61,406 bases of DNA from a virus, in the IMG/VR virus record IMGVR_UViG_3300032323_001121, positions 1 to 61,406 of that record, one strand, 5' to 3'. A model generated the notes under the pieces. That model searched no databases, was not told the DNA's origin, and was given only the letters and a program-made list of their open reading frames with translations. Positions 41,231 to 46,097 of the stretch are shown piece by piece (the stretch's first letter is position 1; each line of letters starts with the position of its first letter). The translations under genes and the position numbers were made by a program.

Positions 41231-41302
41231 GGCAGTATAGTTCAGTGATAGAACAGAAGATTCATACCCTTCTCGTCGGTGGTTTGATTCCATCTACTGC
41301 CT
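41231..41302 (+). tRNA. tRNA-Met(CAT)
   Basis: Acceptor GGCAGTA/TACTGCC, anticodon loop TTCATAC with one A-C mismatch in the stem, T arm GGTGG-TTTGATT-CCATC. A second CAT tRNA besides 38027. Confidence 0.75.
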
Positions 41303-41303
41303 T

Positions 41304-41377
41304 GTGTCGGTAGCATAATTGGTTAATGCGCTAGATTGTGAATCTAGTTTATGCGGGTTCAAGTCCCGTCCTTCACC
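41304..41377 (+). tRNA. tRNA-His(GTG)
   Basis: Anticodon stem CTAGA/TCTAG with loop TTGTGAA, T arm GCGGG-TTCAAGT-CCCGT and C73, the bacterial His discriminator. The acceptor GTGTCGG/CCTTCAC has two adjacent mismatches, so function is probable but weakened. Confidence 0.75.
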
Positions 41378-41380
41378 TTT

Positions 41381-41452
41381 GCCCTTATAGCTCAGTGGTA
41401 GAGCAACTCACTAGTAATGAGTAGGTCGCTAGTTCAAATCTAGTTGAGGGCT
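41381..41452 (+). tRNA. tRNA-Thr(AGT)
   Basis: Acceptor GCCCTTA/TGAGGGC, anticodon stem ACTCA/TGAGT with loop CTAGTAA, giving anticodon AGT. A at position 34 is rare for bacterial Thr tRNAs. Confidence 0.8.
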
Positions 41453-41455
41453 CTC

Positions 41456-41480
41456 AACTATCTGGAAATTCCAGATAGTT
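41456..41480 (+). repeat. Perfect inverted repeat between tRNAs
   Basis: AACTATCTGG, loop AAATT, CCAGATAGTT: a 10-bp stem between tRNA-Thr and tRNA-Cys. No T-run follows, so it is more likely a processing or stability element than a terminator. Confidence 0.5.
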
Positions 41481-41486
41481 CAATAT

Positions 41487-41560
41487 GTCTAGGTGGCAGA
41501 GTGGTCGAATGCGGAAGTCTGCAAAACTTCTTATCGTGGGTTCGAATCCCACCCTAGACT
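41487..41560 (+). tRNA. tRNA-Cys(GCA)
   Basis: Acceptor GTCTAGG/CCTAGAC, anticodon stem GAAGT/ACTTC with loop CTGCAAA, T arm TGGG-TTCGAAT-CCCA. Confidence 0.85.
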
Positions 41561-41586
41561 CTTGGTTCTTTATGAATCATATTTAA

Positions 41587-41659
41587 TCCCAAGTAGTGTA
41601 ATTGGAAACACGTCTGATTTTGGCTCAGAAGAGTCCAGGTTCGAGCCCTGGCTTGGGAA
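41587..41659 (+). tRNA. tRNA-Gln(TTG)
   Basis: Acceptor TCCCAAG/CTTGGGA (T1-A72 as in bacterial Gln), anticodon stem TCTGA/TCAGA with loop TTTTGGC, T arm CCAGG-TTCGAGC-CCTGG. Confidence 0.85.
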
Positions 41660-41662
41660 CTC

Positions 41663-41738
41663 GTCCGTGTATCCCAACCTGGCAGAGGAGCAACCCTGAG
41701 AAGGTTGTAATGTGGAGGTTCAAATCCTCTCACGGACA
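41663..41738 (+). tRNA. tRNA with anticodon GAG (Leu), short variable loop
   Basis: Acceptor GTCCGTG/CACGGAC, anticodon stem CAACC/GGTTG with loop CTGAGAA, T arm GGAGG-TTCAAAT-CCTCT. The variable region is about 5-6 nt, unlike the long arm normal for bacterial tRNA-Leu. Confidence 0.7.
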
Positions 41739-41780
41739 TTGACTTCTGGGATATCTCTGGTATTCTATGAAAGTCATTAA

Positions 41781-41855
41781 GGGCGTGTAGCGCAATTGGT
41801 AGGAGGCACCAGACTTAGAATCTGTACAGTGGAGGTTCAAATCCTCTCACGCCCA
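41781..41855 (+). tRNA. tRNA with anticodon TAG (Leu), short variable loop
   Basis: Acceptor GGGCGTG/CACGCCC, anticodon stem CAGA/TCTG with loop CTTAGAA, T arm GGAGG-TTCAAAT-CCTCT identical to that of the preceding tRNA. Variable loop only about 5 nt. Confidence 0.75.
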
Positions 41856-41858
41856 TAT

Positions 41859-41932
41859 GCCGAAGTAATCCAATTGGTAGAGGTGTTCGCCTCAAAAGCG
41901 AAATGTTGTGGGTTCAAATCCCACCTTCGGTA
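41859..41932 (+). tRNA. tRNA with anticodon CAA (Leu), short variable loop
   Basis: Acceptor GCCGAAG/CTTCGGT, anticodon stem TTCGC/GCGAA with loop CTCAAAA, T arm GTGGG-TTCAAAT-CCCAC. Third Leu-anticodon tRNA without a long variable arm. Confidence 0.75.
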
Positions 41933-41953
41933 TTGGATTTTATATCCAAACAC

Positions 41954-42025
41954 GTTGGGATGGTGTAATTGGTAGCACGAAGGTCTCCAAAACTTTTAGT
42001 TAGGGTTCAAGTCCCTATCCCTTCG
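41954..42025 (+). tRNA. tRNA-Trp(CCA)
   Basis: Anticodon loop CTCCAAA on stem AAGGT/ACTTT, D stem GTGT/GCAC, T arm TAGGG-TTCAAGT-CCCTA, G73 as in bacterial Trp. Acceptor GTTGGGA/TCCCTTC has two T-T mismatches. Confidence 0.75.
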
Positions 42026-42031
42026 CCAAAT

Positions 42032-42106
42032 GTCCGATTAGCTCAGTCTGGATAGAGCAGGATTCTACGAAAATCAAGGTCATCCGTTCAAATCGGATAT
42101 CGGACT
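42032..42106 (+). tRNA. tRNA-Arg(ACG)
   Basis: Acceptor GTCCGAT/ATCGGAC, anticodon stem GATT/AATC with loop CTACGAA, T arm ATCCG-TTCAAAT-CGGAT. A34 is normal for this isoacceptor and is expected to become inosine. Confidence 0.85.
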
Positions 42107-42130
42107 TGTTGTATAAATACAAATGCCTGA

Positions 42131-42203
42131 GTTGAGTGGTATCTTTTCAGGTCGGAGGAGGCAGAAATGCCTCTTTCCTGTATAAATAGTATTACCACTC
42201 AAC
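42131..42203 (+). promoter_or_regulatory. Homing-endonuclease leader: inverted repeat enclosing terminator and late promoter
   Basis: GTTGAGTGGTA (42131-42141) is the exact reverse complement of 42193-42203. Enclosed are hairpin GAGGCA-GAAA-TGCCTC plus TTT and TATAAATA at 42181-42188. The gene starts 15 nt after the right arm. Confidence 0.7.
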
Positions 42204-42218
42204 TTCAAGAGCAGAGTT

Positions 42219-42923
42219 ATGCAACTACGTATCTACACGTATAAGATTACGTTTATTGATACTCCATATTATTACTATGGAGTTCATAAAGAAAAATATT
42301 TTGATGAAGAATATTGGGGGTCTCCAATAACAAATAAATGGTGTTGGGAACTATACGAACCAGTAAAACAAATACTAGAATTCTTTAACTATTCAGATGA
42401 AGGTTGGTTAAAAGCAAATCAAATAGAAAAACAACTTATAAAACCATTTTACAATACTGATAAATGGTGTTTGAATGGAAATTGCGGTGGAATTATAACC
42501 TCCGAAATTCTTAGAAAATTTGCTACTGGAAGAACTCACCAGTGTGGAGAAAAAAATAGTCAATATGGAAAAATATGGATTAATGATGGAAACATATCTC
42601 GTAAGATATTGAAAAGTCAAATCATTCCGTATGGATACATAAGAGGGAGATGTAAAACTCAAACTCAAAACTATTGTGTAGACTGTAAAGTTCAAATTGG
42701 GGTTTCGCATTCTAGATGTAATAAATGTTCCTCAATAAAAAGAGGAATGAAATCTAGAAAATTTGAAATATCCAAAGAAGAATTGATGAATCTTATACAA
42801 AATTATCCTATAACTAAAGTTGGAAAAATTTTAGGAGTTAGTGATAATGCTGTAAGAAAACGTTGTAAAACTCTTGGAATTTCTAATTATAATAGATTTT
42901 CACATAAATCTAATAGAAATTGA
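42219..42923 (+). CDS. GIY-YIG-like homing endonuclease with zinc ribbon and HTH
   Basis: 234 residues. The N-terminal nuclease part (YTYKITFIDTPYYYYGVHKE, then EYWGSP, WCWELYEP, KQLIKPFYN, NCGG) is a variant GIY-YIG domain shared with the gene at 55528. The middle has KIWINDGN. Two CxxC pairs (CVDC ... CNKC, ~residues 150-170) form a likely zinc ribbon. The C-terminal ~35 residues (NYPITKVGKILGVSDNAVRK) are a helix-turn-helix DNA-binding module. Inserted inside the tRNA cluster. Confidence 0.8.
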   Translation: MQLRIYTYKITFIDTPYYYYGVHKEKYFDEEYWGSPITNKWCWELYEPVKQILEFFNYSDEGWLKANQIEKQLIKPFYNTDKWCLNGNCGGIITSEILRKFATGRTHQCGEKNSQYGKIWINDGNISRKILKSQIIPYGYIRGRCKTQTQNYCVDCKVQIGVSHSRCNKCSSIKRGMKSRKFEISKEELMNLIQNYPITKVGKILGVSDNAVRKRCKTLGISNYNRFSHKSNRN

Positions 42924-42950
42924 AAAAAGTTCAAATCCTACAGAAGACGC

Positions 42951-42979
42951 TTGACTATCTCTTATAGATAGTCTATACT
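42951..42979 (+). promoter_or_regulatory. Sigma-70-type promoter TTGACT-N17-TATACT
   Basis: TTGACT (42951-42956), 17-bp spacer, TATACT (42974-42979), just upstream of tRNA-Ser(TGA). The spacer holds the palindrome-like CTCTTATAGATAG. Confidence 0.75.
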
Positions 42980-42987
42980 TGATACAT

Positions 42988-43072
42988 GGAAGGTTGACCG
43001 AGTGGTTTATGGTGATAGTCTTGAAAACTATTGAGGGTAAAACCTCCCAGAGTTCGAATCTCTGACCTTCCT
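42988..43072 (+). tRNA. tRNA-Ser(TGA)
   Basis: Acceptor GGAAGGT/ACCTTCC, anticodon stem ATAGT/ACTAT with loop CTTGAAA, long variable arm GAGGG/CCTCC, T arm AGAG-TTCGAAT-CTCT. Confidence 0.85.
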
Positions 43073-43103
43073 TTGTGCCAGTCCTATGAGTGGCACACAA
43101 CAC

Positions 43104-43132
43104 TTGACATAATACTCGTTATGTATTATACT
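43104..43132 (+). promoter_or_regulatory. Sigma-70-type promoter TTGACA-N17-TATACT
   Basis: TTGACA (43104-43109), 17-bp spacer, TATACT (43127-43132). Drives the structured RNA and then tRNA-Gly and tRNA-Val. Confidence 0.8.
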
Positions 43133-43138
43133 TCACTT

Positions 43139-43225
43139 GTGTGAAGGCAAGTGCTGAGAGTGATGCCAAAAGTAAGGCACCCCGACAAGGGATACAGTAG
43201 AAGGATGCGAAACCTTCCACTCTCA
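43139..43225 (+). ncRNA. Structured non-coding RNA in the tRNA cluster, family unknown
   Basis: About 87 nt between a consensus promoter and tRNA-Gly, without an ORF. A closing stem GAGAGTG/CACTCTC encloses TGCC/GGCA, CCC/GGG and GAAGG/CCTTC hairpins with unpaired GACAAGGGATACAG, that is, a multi-branch junction. Not a tRNA: no anticodon or T arm. Candidates to test are the phage-associated manA and wcaG motifs or a small ribozyme; I could not match any by eye. Confidence 0.55.
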
Positions 43226-43231
43226 CAAAAT

Positions 43232-43303
43232 GCGAAATTAATTCAGCGGTAGAATGTCTGCCTTCCAAGCAGAACGTCAGGAGTTCGAATCTCCTATTTC
43301 GCT
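43232..43303 (+). tRNA. tRNA-Gly(TCC)
   Basis: Acceptor GCGAAAT/ATTTCGC, anticodon stem TCTGC/GCAGA with loop CTTCCAA, T arm AGGAG-TTCGAAT-CTCCT. Confidence 0.85.
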
Positions 43304-43306
43304 CCA

Positions 43307-43379
43307 GGGAGATTGGCGCAGTGGTTAGAGTATTTGATTTACATTCAAAGAGTCCACAGTTCGAATCTGTGATTTCCCA
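43307..43379 (+). tRNA. tRNA-Val(TAC)
   Basis: Acceptor GGGAGAT/ATTTCCC, anticodon stem TTTGA/TCAAA with loop TTTACAT, T arm CACAG-TTCGAAT-CTGTG. Confidence 0.85.
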
Positions 43380-43380
43380 T

Positions 43381-43413
43381 AAAGTTCAAATCATATAAAT
43401 AGATTTGAACTTT
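43381..43413 (+). promoter_or_regulatory. Late promoter TATAAATA in the loop of a perfect 12-bp inverted repeat
   Basis: AAAGTTCAAATC (43381-43392) is the exact reverse complement of 43402-43413; the loop is ATATAAATA. Same construction as at 26792 with entirely different arms, and again before an HNH gene. Confidence 0.7.
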
Positions 43414-43424
43414 AACAAAATGCT

Positions 43425-43754
43425 ATGCCTGCCAAAGATATGAAAACATACCAAAAAGAATGGTATGAAAAAAAGAAAGATTCTGGATTTGATGTTGCTG
43501 CTCAATCAAAAATTGCTAGACAACGGAAAAGAGAATGGTATAATACCATTATGTCAGATAAATCTTGTGGCAGATGTGGAGAAAGTGATAATGCTTGTTT
43601 AGACTGGCATCACATTGACCCATCACAAAAAGAGGCATCAGTAGGATATATGCTATGTAATAATAGCAAAAAAACAATTATGGAAGAAATACAAAAATGT
43701 ATTTGTCTGTGTTCTAATTGTCACAGAAAACTCCATTACTATAACCGGGATTAG
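43425..43754 (+). CDS. HNH homing endonuclease
   Basis: 109 residues. Basic N-terminus (MKTYQKEWYEKKKDSG), then the zinc-bound HNH core: CGRCGESDNACLDWHHIDPS (~residues 48-67) and CICLCSNCHRKLHYY at the C-terminus. Close in plan to the gene at 26837. The last 10 bp overlap tRNA-Pro, so the mobile gene abuts its neighbour without damage to the tRNA. Confidence 0.85.
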   Translation: MPAKDMKTYQKEWYEKKKDSGFDVAAQSKIARQRKREWYNTIMSDKSCGRCGESDNACLDWHHIDPSQKEASVGYMLCNNSKKTIMEEIQKCICLCSNCHRKLHYYNRD

Positions 43755-43819
43755 CGCAGTTTGGTTAGCGCATCTGCTTTGGGAGCAGAGGGTCGCAGGT
43801 TCGAATCCTGCATCTCGGA
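43745..43819 (+). tRNA. tRNA-Pro(TGG)
   Basis: Acceptor CCGGGAT/ATCTCGG, anticodon stem TCTGC/GCAGA with loop TTTGGGA, T arm GCAGG-TTCGAAT-CCTGC. Its 5' end overlaps the HNH stop codon. Confidence 0.85.
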
Positions 43820-43860
43820 CTTGGAGACTAAATATCTCCAAAATCTATATTATTCTTTTT

Positions 43861-44016
43861 ATGTCTCTTATTTCACAACAAGACCGAGAACTTGCTATTG
43901 AAGCATTGGATTTCTACCTCTTCAGTAAAGGTAACGACTTCACTGAAGCAAAGAGAGCAGAAGTAAATGCTCTTCTTAATTGGATTAAAATTGAGAAATC
44001 TAAGCATGAACATTAA
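43861..44016 (+). CDS. Very small helical protein, unknown
   Basis: 51 residues: MSLISQQDRELAIEALDFYL then FSKGNDFTEAKRAEVNALLN and a basic end. Overlaps the next ATG by 11 bp. Located between tRNA-Pro and tRNA-Asn. Confidence 0.6.
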   Translation: MSLISQQDRELAIEALDFYLFSKGNDFTEAKRAEVNALLNWIKIEKSKHEH

Positions 44017-44173
44017 ACTCTGGTATTGCGATTCAATGAAACAATGGCGTTGGACATTAACAGATTGTTCTCGTCCAATCATCAAACAAGAATCAGGACA
44101 ACAACCAGATTTGAGAGATGCTATGAATGATGTAGCAACAACAGTTGAGTTTATGTTAGACCATAAACTTTAA
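44006..44173 (+). CDS. Small conserved cyanophage-type protein, unknown
   Basis: 55 residues from the ATG at 44006: MNIKLWYCDSMKQWRWTLTD, then a helical end (RDAMNDVATTVEFMLD). I recall similar Trp-rich short proteins in T4-type cyanophages. Function unknown. Confidence 0.65.
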   Translation: MNIKLWYCDSMKQWRWTLTDCSRPIIKQESGQQPDLRDAMNDVATTVEFMLDHKL

Positions 44174-44183
44174 ACTTTTATAA

Positions 44184-44255
44184 TCCCCTGTAGTTCAGTG
44201 GTAGAACTCAAAACTGTTAATTTTGCTGTCTCTGGTTCGAATCCAGACGGGGGAG
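44184..44255 (+). tRNA. tRNA-Asn(GTT)
   Basis: Acceptor TCCCCTG/CGGGGGA, anticodon stem AAAA/TTTT with loop CTGTTAA, T arm TCTGG-TTCGAAT-CCAGA, G73. Followed by a perfect palindromic hairpin TTGAAGTC/GACTTCAA (about 44256-44275). Confidence 0.85.
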
Positions 44256-44308
44256 TTGAAGTCTTAAGACTTCAAATAACGCAGACGAGTGTAAAGGTAG
44301 CACTCGAT

Positions 44309-44908
44309 TTAATTTGATAAATTCTTACAATTTTCAAAGTGCCATCTTTTCATTGCTCGTTCACCTCCAAGTTTATGGCAATGAGGACACTTAATTGTAT
44401 TTTGTTTCTTATCAATTAAAGACAAAGATATCTTCATCTTTGTCTCTTCGGATAGGTTTATATTACCATCATTAAAACGACACAAAGCATTTTTTCTTGC
44501 TTGCGTAGAATTTCCTTTCATATAATTATTTTTAGACATTTTTTCTCTTGTTTCTGGTGATACTGGTCTATCTTTAATTTTTAGGGAAATTTTATCTTTC
44601 GTTTCTTTTGTATGAGTTTTATTTAAAAAATGAGGACCACCTTCTCCTCCAACTCCAATATTATAAGTATTTTTATCTTTTACTAATTCTTCATTGACAA
44701 GTTCTTTTTCTTTATTGTTCATATCTTGTTCTGTGTGGAATACATATAAAATTTCTTTTTTGAAATTTTCTTTTCCATATTTTTTAATTGATTTTATTAA
44801 TTTTGCACCGGACCCGATATATCCATCATTCAAATTTTCTGTTTGATGTTTTCCAATATAATACTTGTCATTTATTAAATTTGTAGTTTTGTAGATGGTA
44901 TAAAACAT
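44309..44908 (-). CDS. GIY-YIG homing endonuclease with NUMOD3-like repeats
   Basis: 199 residues on the minus strand using the ATG at 44908; a longer ORF start lies upstream of the promoter. YTIYKTTNLINDKYYIGKHQ is the GIY-YIG core, followed by GYIGSGAKLIKSIKKYG and the catalytic-type EEL region, then YNIGVGGEGG. NUMOD3-like segments (TKETKDKISLKIKD, SPETREKMSK, SEETKMKISLSL) follow. The C-terminus has a zinc-finger-like CPHC...H...C (CPHCHKLGGERAMKRWHFEN). TATAAATA lies on the minus strand at 44926-44933. Confidence 0.85.
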   Translation of the reverse strand: MFYTIYKTTNLINDKYYIGKHQTENLNDGYIGSGAKLIKSIKKYGKENFKKEILYVFHTEQDMNNKEKELVNEELVKDKNTYNIGVGGEGGPHFLNKTHTKETKDKISLKIKDRPVSPETREKMSKNNYMKGNSTQARKNALCRFNDGNINLSEETKMKISLSLIDKKQNTIKCPHCHKLGGERAMKRWHFENCKNLSN

Positions 44909-44925
44909 ATATTTACCTTTATATA

Positions 44926-44933
44926 TATTTATA
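44926..44933 (-). promoter_or_regulatory. T4-type late promoter TATAAATA (minus strand)
   Basis: TATTTATA on the + strand reads TATAAATA on the minus strand, 17 nt upstream of the GIY-YIG ATG at 44908. Confidence 0.6.
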
Positions 44934-45007
44934 AGAGCAGAGAGTTTTGTGCTAACCATTACTTAATATTATGTAATGGGACGGAGTTCAATTCTCTGGT
45001 CTGCCAC

Positions 45008-45080
45008 GGGGGCATAGCTCAATTGATAGAGCATTCGGTTTGCAACCGAAAGGTTTCGAGTTTGAACCTCGATGCTTCCA
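45008..45080 (+). tRNA. tRNA-Ala(TGC)
   Basis: Acceptor GGGGGCA/TGCTTCC (two G-T pairs), anticodon stem TCGG/CCGA with loop TTTGCAA, T arm CGAG-TTTGAAC-CTCG. Confidence 0.85.
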
Positions 45081-45083
45081 TAC

Positions 45084-45112
45084 TTGACTTATAAAACTCT
45101 TTATGCTACTAT
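45084..45112 (+). promoter_or_regulatory. Sigma-70-type promoter TTGACT-N17-TACTAT
   Basis: TTGACT (45084-45089), 17-bp spacer, TACTAT (45107-45112), directly upstream of the tmRNA. Confidence 0.7.
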
Positions 45113-45363
45113 ATAAAGAGTTCAAGAGGATAAACCTCTATATTCCAACACATCGGGGCAGTACCGATTATCTCCATTTCAAGGGGATAAAATAGAATCG
45201 ACTGGGATGTATGTATTATCTGTTGACGGAACAAACAAACAAACGCAAACAACATTGTTGCTTTCTCTCGTCAAACAGTTTCTGTTTGAACTAAACGAGT
45301 GAGGGGGTTATAAGTTTCCTTCTTACCCAAAACTTACAAGGAGGTGTAATGCCTCCTATTTTT
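45113..45363 (+). ncRNA. ssrA: Permuted (two-piece type) tmRNA with altered tag
   Basis: Order in the transcript: a 5' acceptor part with T arm ATCGG-GGCAGTA-CCGAT (45152-45168) and acceptor strand TATCTCC-A (45169-45176); a 6-nt linker; then the coding part starting GGGGATA (45183-45189), which pairs with TATCTCC, and GAATCGAC (45195-45202), the tmRNA D-loop signature. The tag frame at 45245-45289 reads ANNIVAFSRQTVSV-stop. After it come the hairpin CAAACAG/CTGTTTG, a pseudoknot (GGGT/ACCC and TAAGTTT/AAACTTA, 45305-45336) and a GGAGG/CCTCC terminator. Permutation is the form known in marine picocyanobacteria, whose tag ends ...APVAA. The T loop is not TTCRA, so the acceptor half is less certain. 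Confidence 0.75.
45339..45363 (+). terminator. Intrinsic terminator of the tmRNA
   Basis: AGGAGG/CCTCCT hairpin followed by ATTTTT. Confidence 0.7.
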
Positions 45364-45371
45364 GTGCCTTG

Positions 45372-45428
45372 TGCCACTATGGGGACTGACACACGATACC
45401 CCCATAGCACTCAAAGACCTGCTATGAT
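45372..45428 (+). promoter_or_regulatory. Promoter cassette: hairpin plus TGCTATGAT
   Basis: CTATGGGG/CCCCATAG stem, then extended -10 TGCTATGAT (TATGAT 45423-45428). 45 nt before the nuclease gene at 45474. Confidence 0.6.
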
Positions 45429-45473
45429 TATGGAGTAATCAAAACAATTGACGGAAATCGTCAGAAAAACATT

Positions 45474-46097
45474 ATGACAAATTTGAATCAATTTTTCAAA
45501 GAAATTCTTGAACTTGATTTTGTGTCTGGAGGTTATCAAGTATCAGAACACGAAATTGCTGTAGAAAATGCTTTGATTTCTAATGGATTTTTGAAATCAA
45601 AAATTAAAAAAATTACAAAATTACAACGTGATTTGGCACTTAATGGTGGTGATATTTTTGATTTAAAGGAGGGAGAATACATTTCACAACCGACAGGAAA
45701 AAATGATAGTCCAGATTTTATTATAAGGTATAAAGGAAAACTTTATTTTATTGAATGTAAATCTTCCAACAAGACTTATCCCGTTTATAATGGTGGACTT
45801 CCAAAAGAAGAATATATCTACATCTTTACGAGTAAAGCAACTAATGAGACTACAATTTTTTATGGTAAAGATGTAGTGTCATTAGAAAAGAGAGAACTAT
45901 ATTCAAAATTGCTTGTGGAATTAAATGAAATTCTGCATAAATATCAAAACATGCCAGAATGGAAAGATGATTCTCGTGGATTTGACTATTATATTAGAAA
46001 TATGTATACTCAATCTGGTGGGTCTGAAAAGACTGATTACTTTACACACAAAGAGAGGTTAATCTGTGAACAAAACGTTCTCAATTCTATTAGGTGA
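45474..46097 (+). CDS. PD-(D/E)XK nuclease, candidate restriction endonuclease
   Basis: 207 residues. SPDFIIRYKGKLYFIECKSS (~residues 81-100) is the PD-(D/E)XK catalytic core: D, then E-C-K. A helical N-terminus (FFKEILELDFVSGGYQVSEH) and a C-terminal helical tail flank it. It overlaps the following DNA methyltransferase gene by 32 bp, the layout of a type II restriction-modification pair. No close family recognised, so the cutting site is unknown. It could also be a DNA-repair-type nuclease, but the coupling favours restriction. Confidence 0.65.
   Translation: MTNLNQFFKEILELDFVSGGYQVSEHEIAVENALISNGFLKSKIKKITKLQRDLALNGGDIFDLKEGEYISQPTGKNDSPDFIIRYKGKLYFIECKSSNKTYPVYNGGLPKEEYIYIFTSKATNETTIFYGKDVVSLEKRELYSKLLVELNEILHKYQNMPEWKDDSRGFDYYIRNMYTQSGGSEKTDYFTHKERLICEQNVLNSIR

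Larger units (their letters stand above)
44281..45005 (+). pseudogene. tRNA gene apparently split by a homing endonuclease gene
   Basis: The 5' part (44281-44308) has an acceptor strand GCAGAC and a D arm GTGT-AAAGGTA-GCAC. The 3' part (44982-45004) has a T arm CGGAG-TTCAATT-CTCTG followed by GTCTGC, the exact complement of GCAGAC. Between them lies the minus-strand GIY-YIG gene. A hairpin CCATTAC/GTAATGG (44956-44979) lies just before the T arm. The anticodon arm cannot be rebuilt, so the tRNA identity is unknown and it is probably inactive. Confidence 0.5.
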
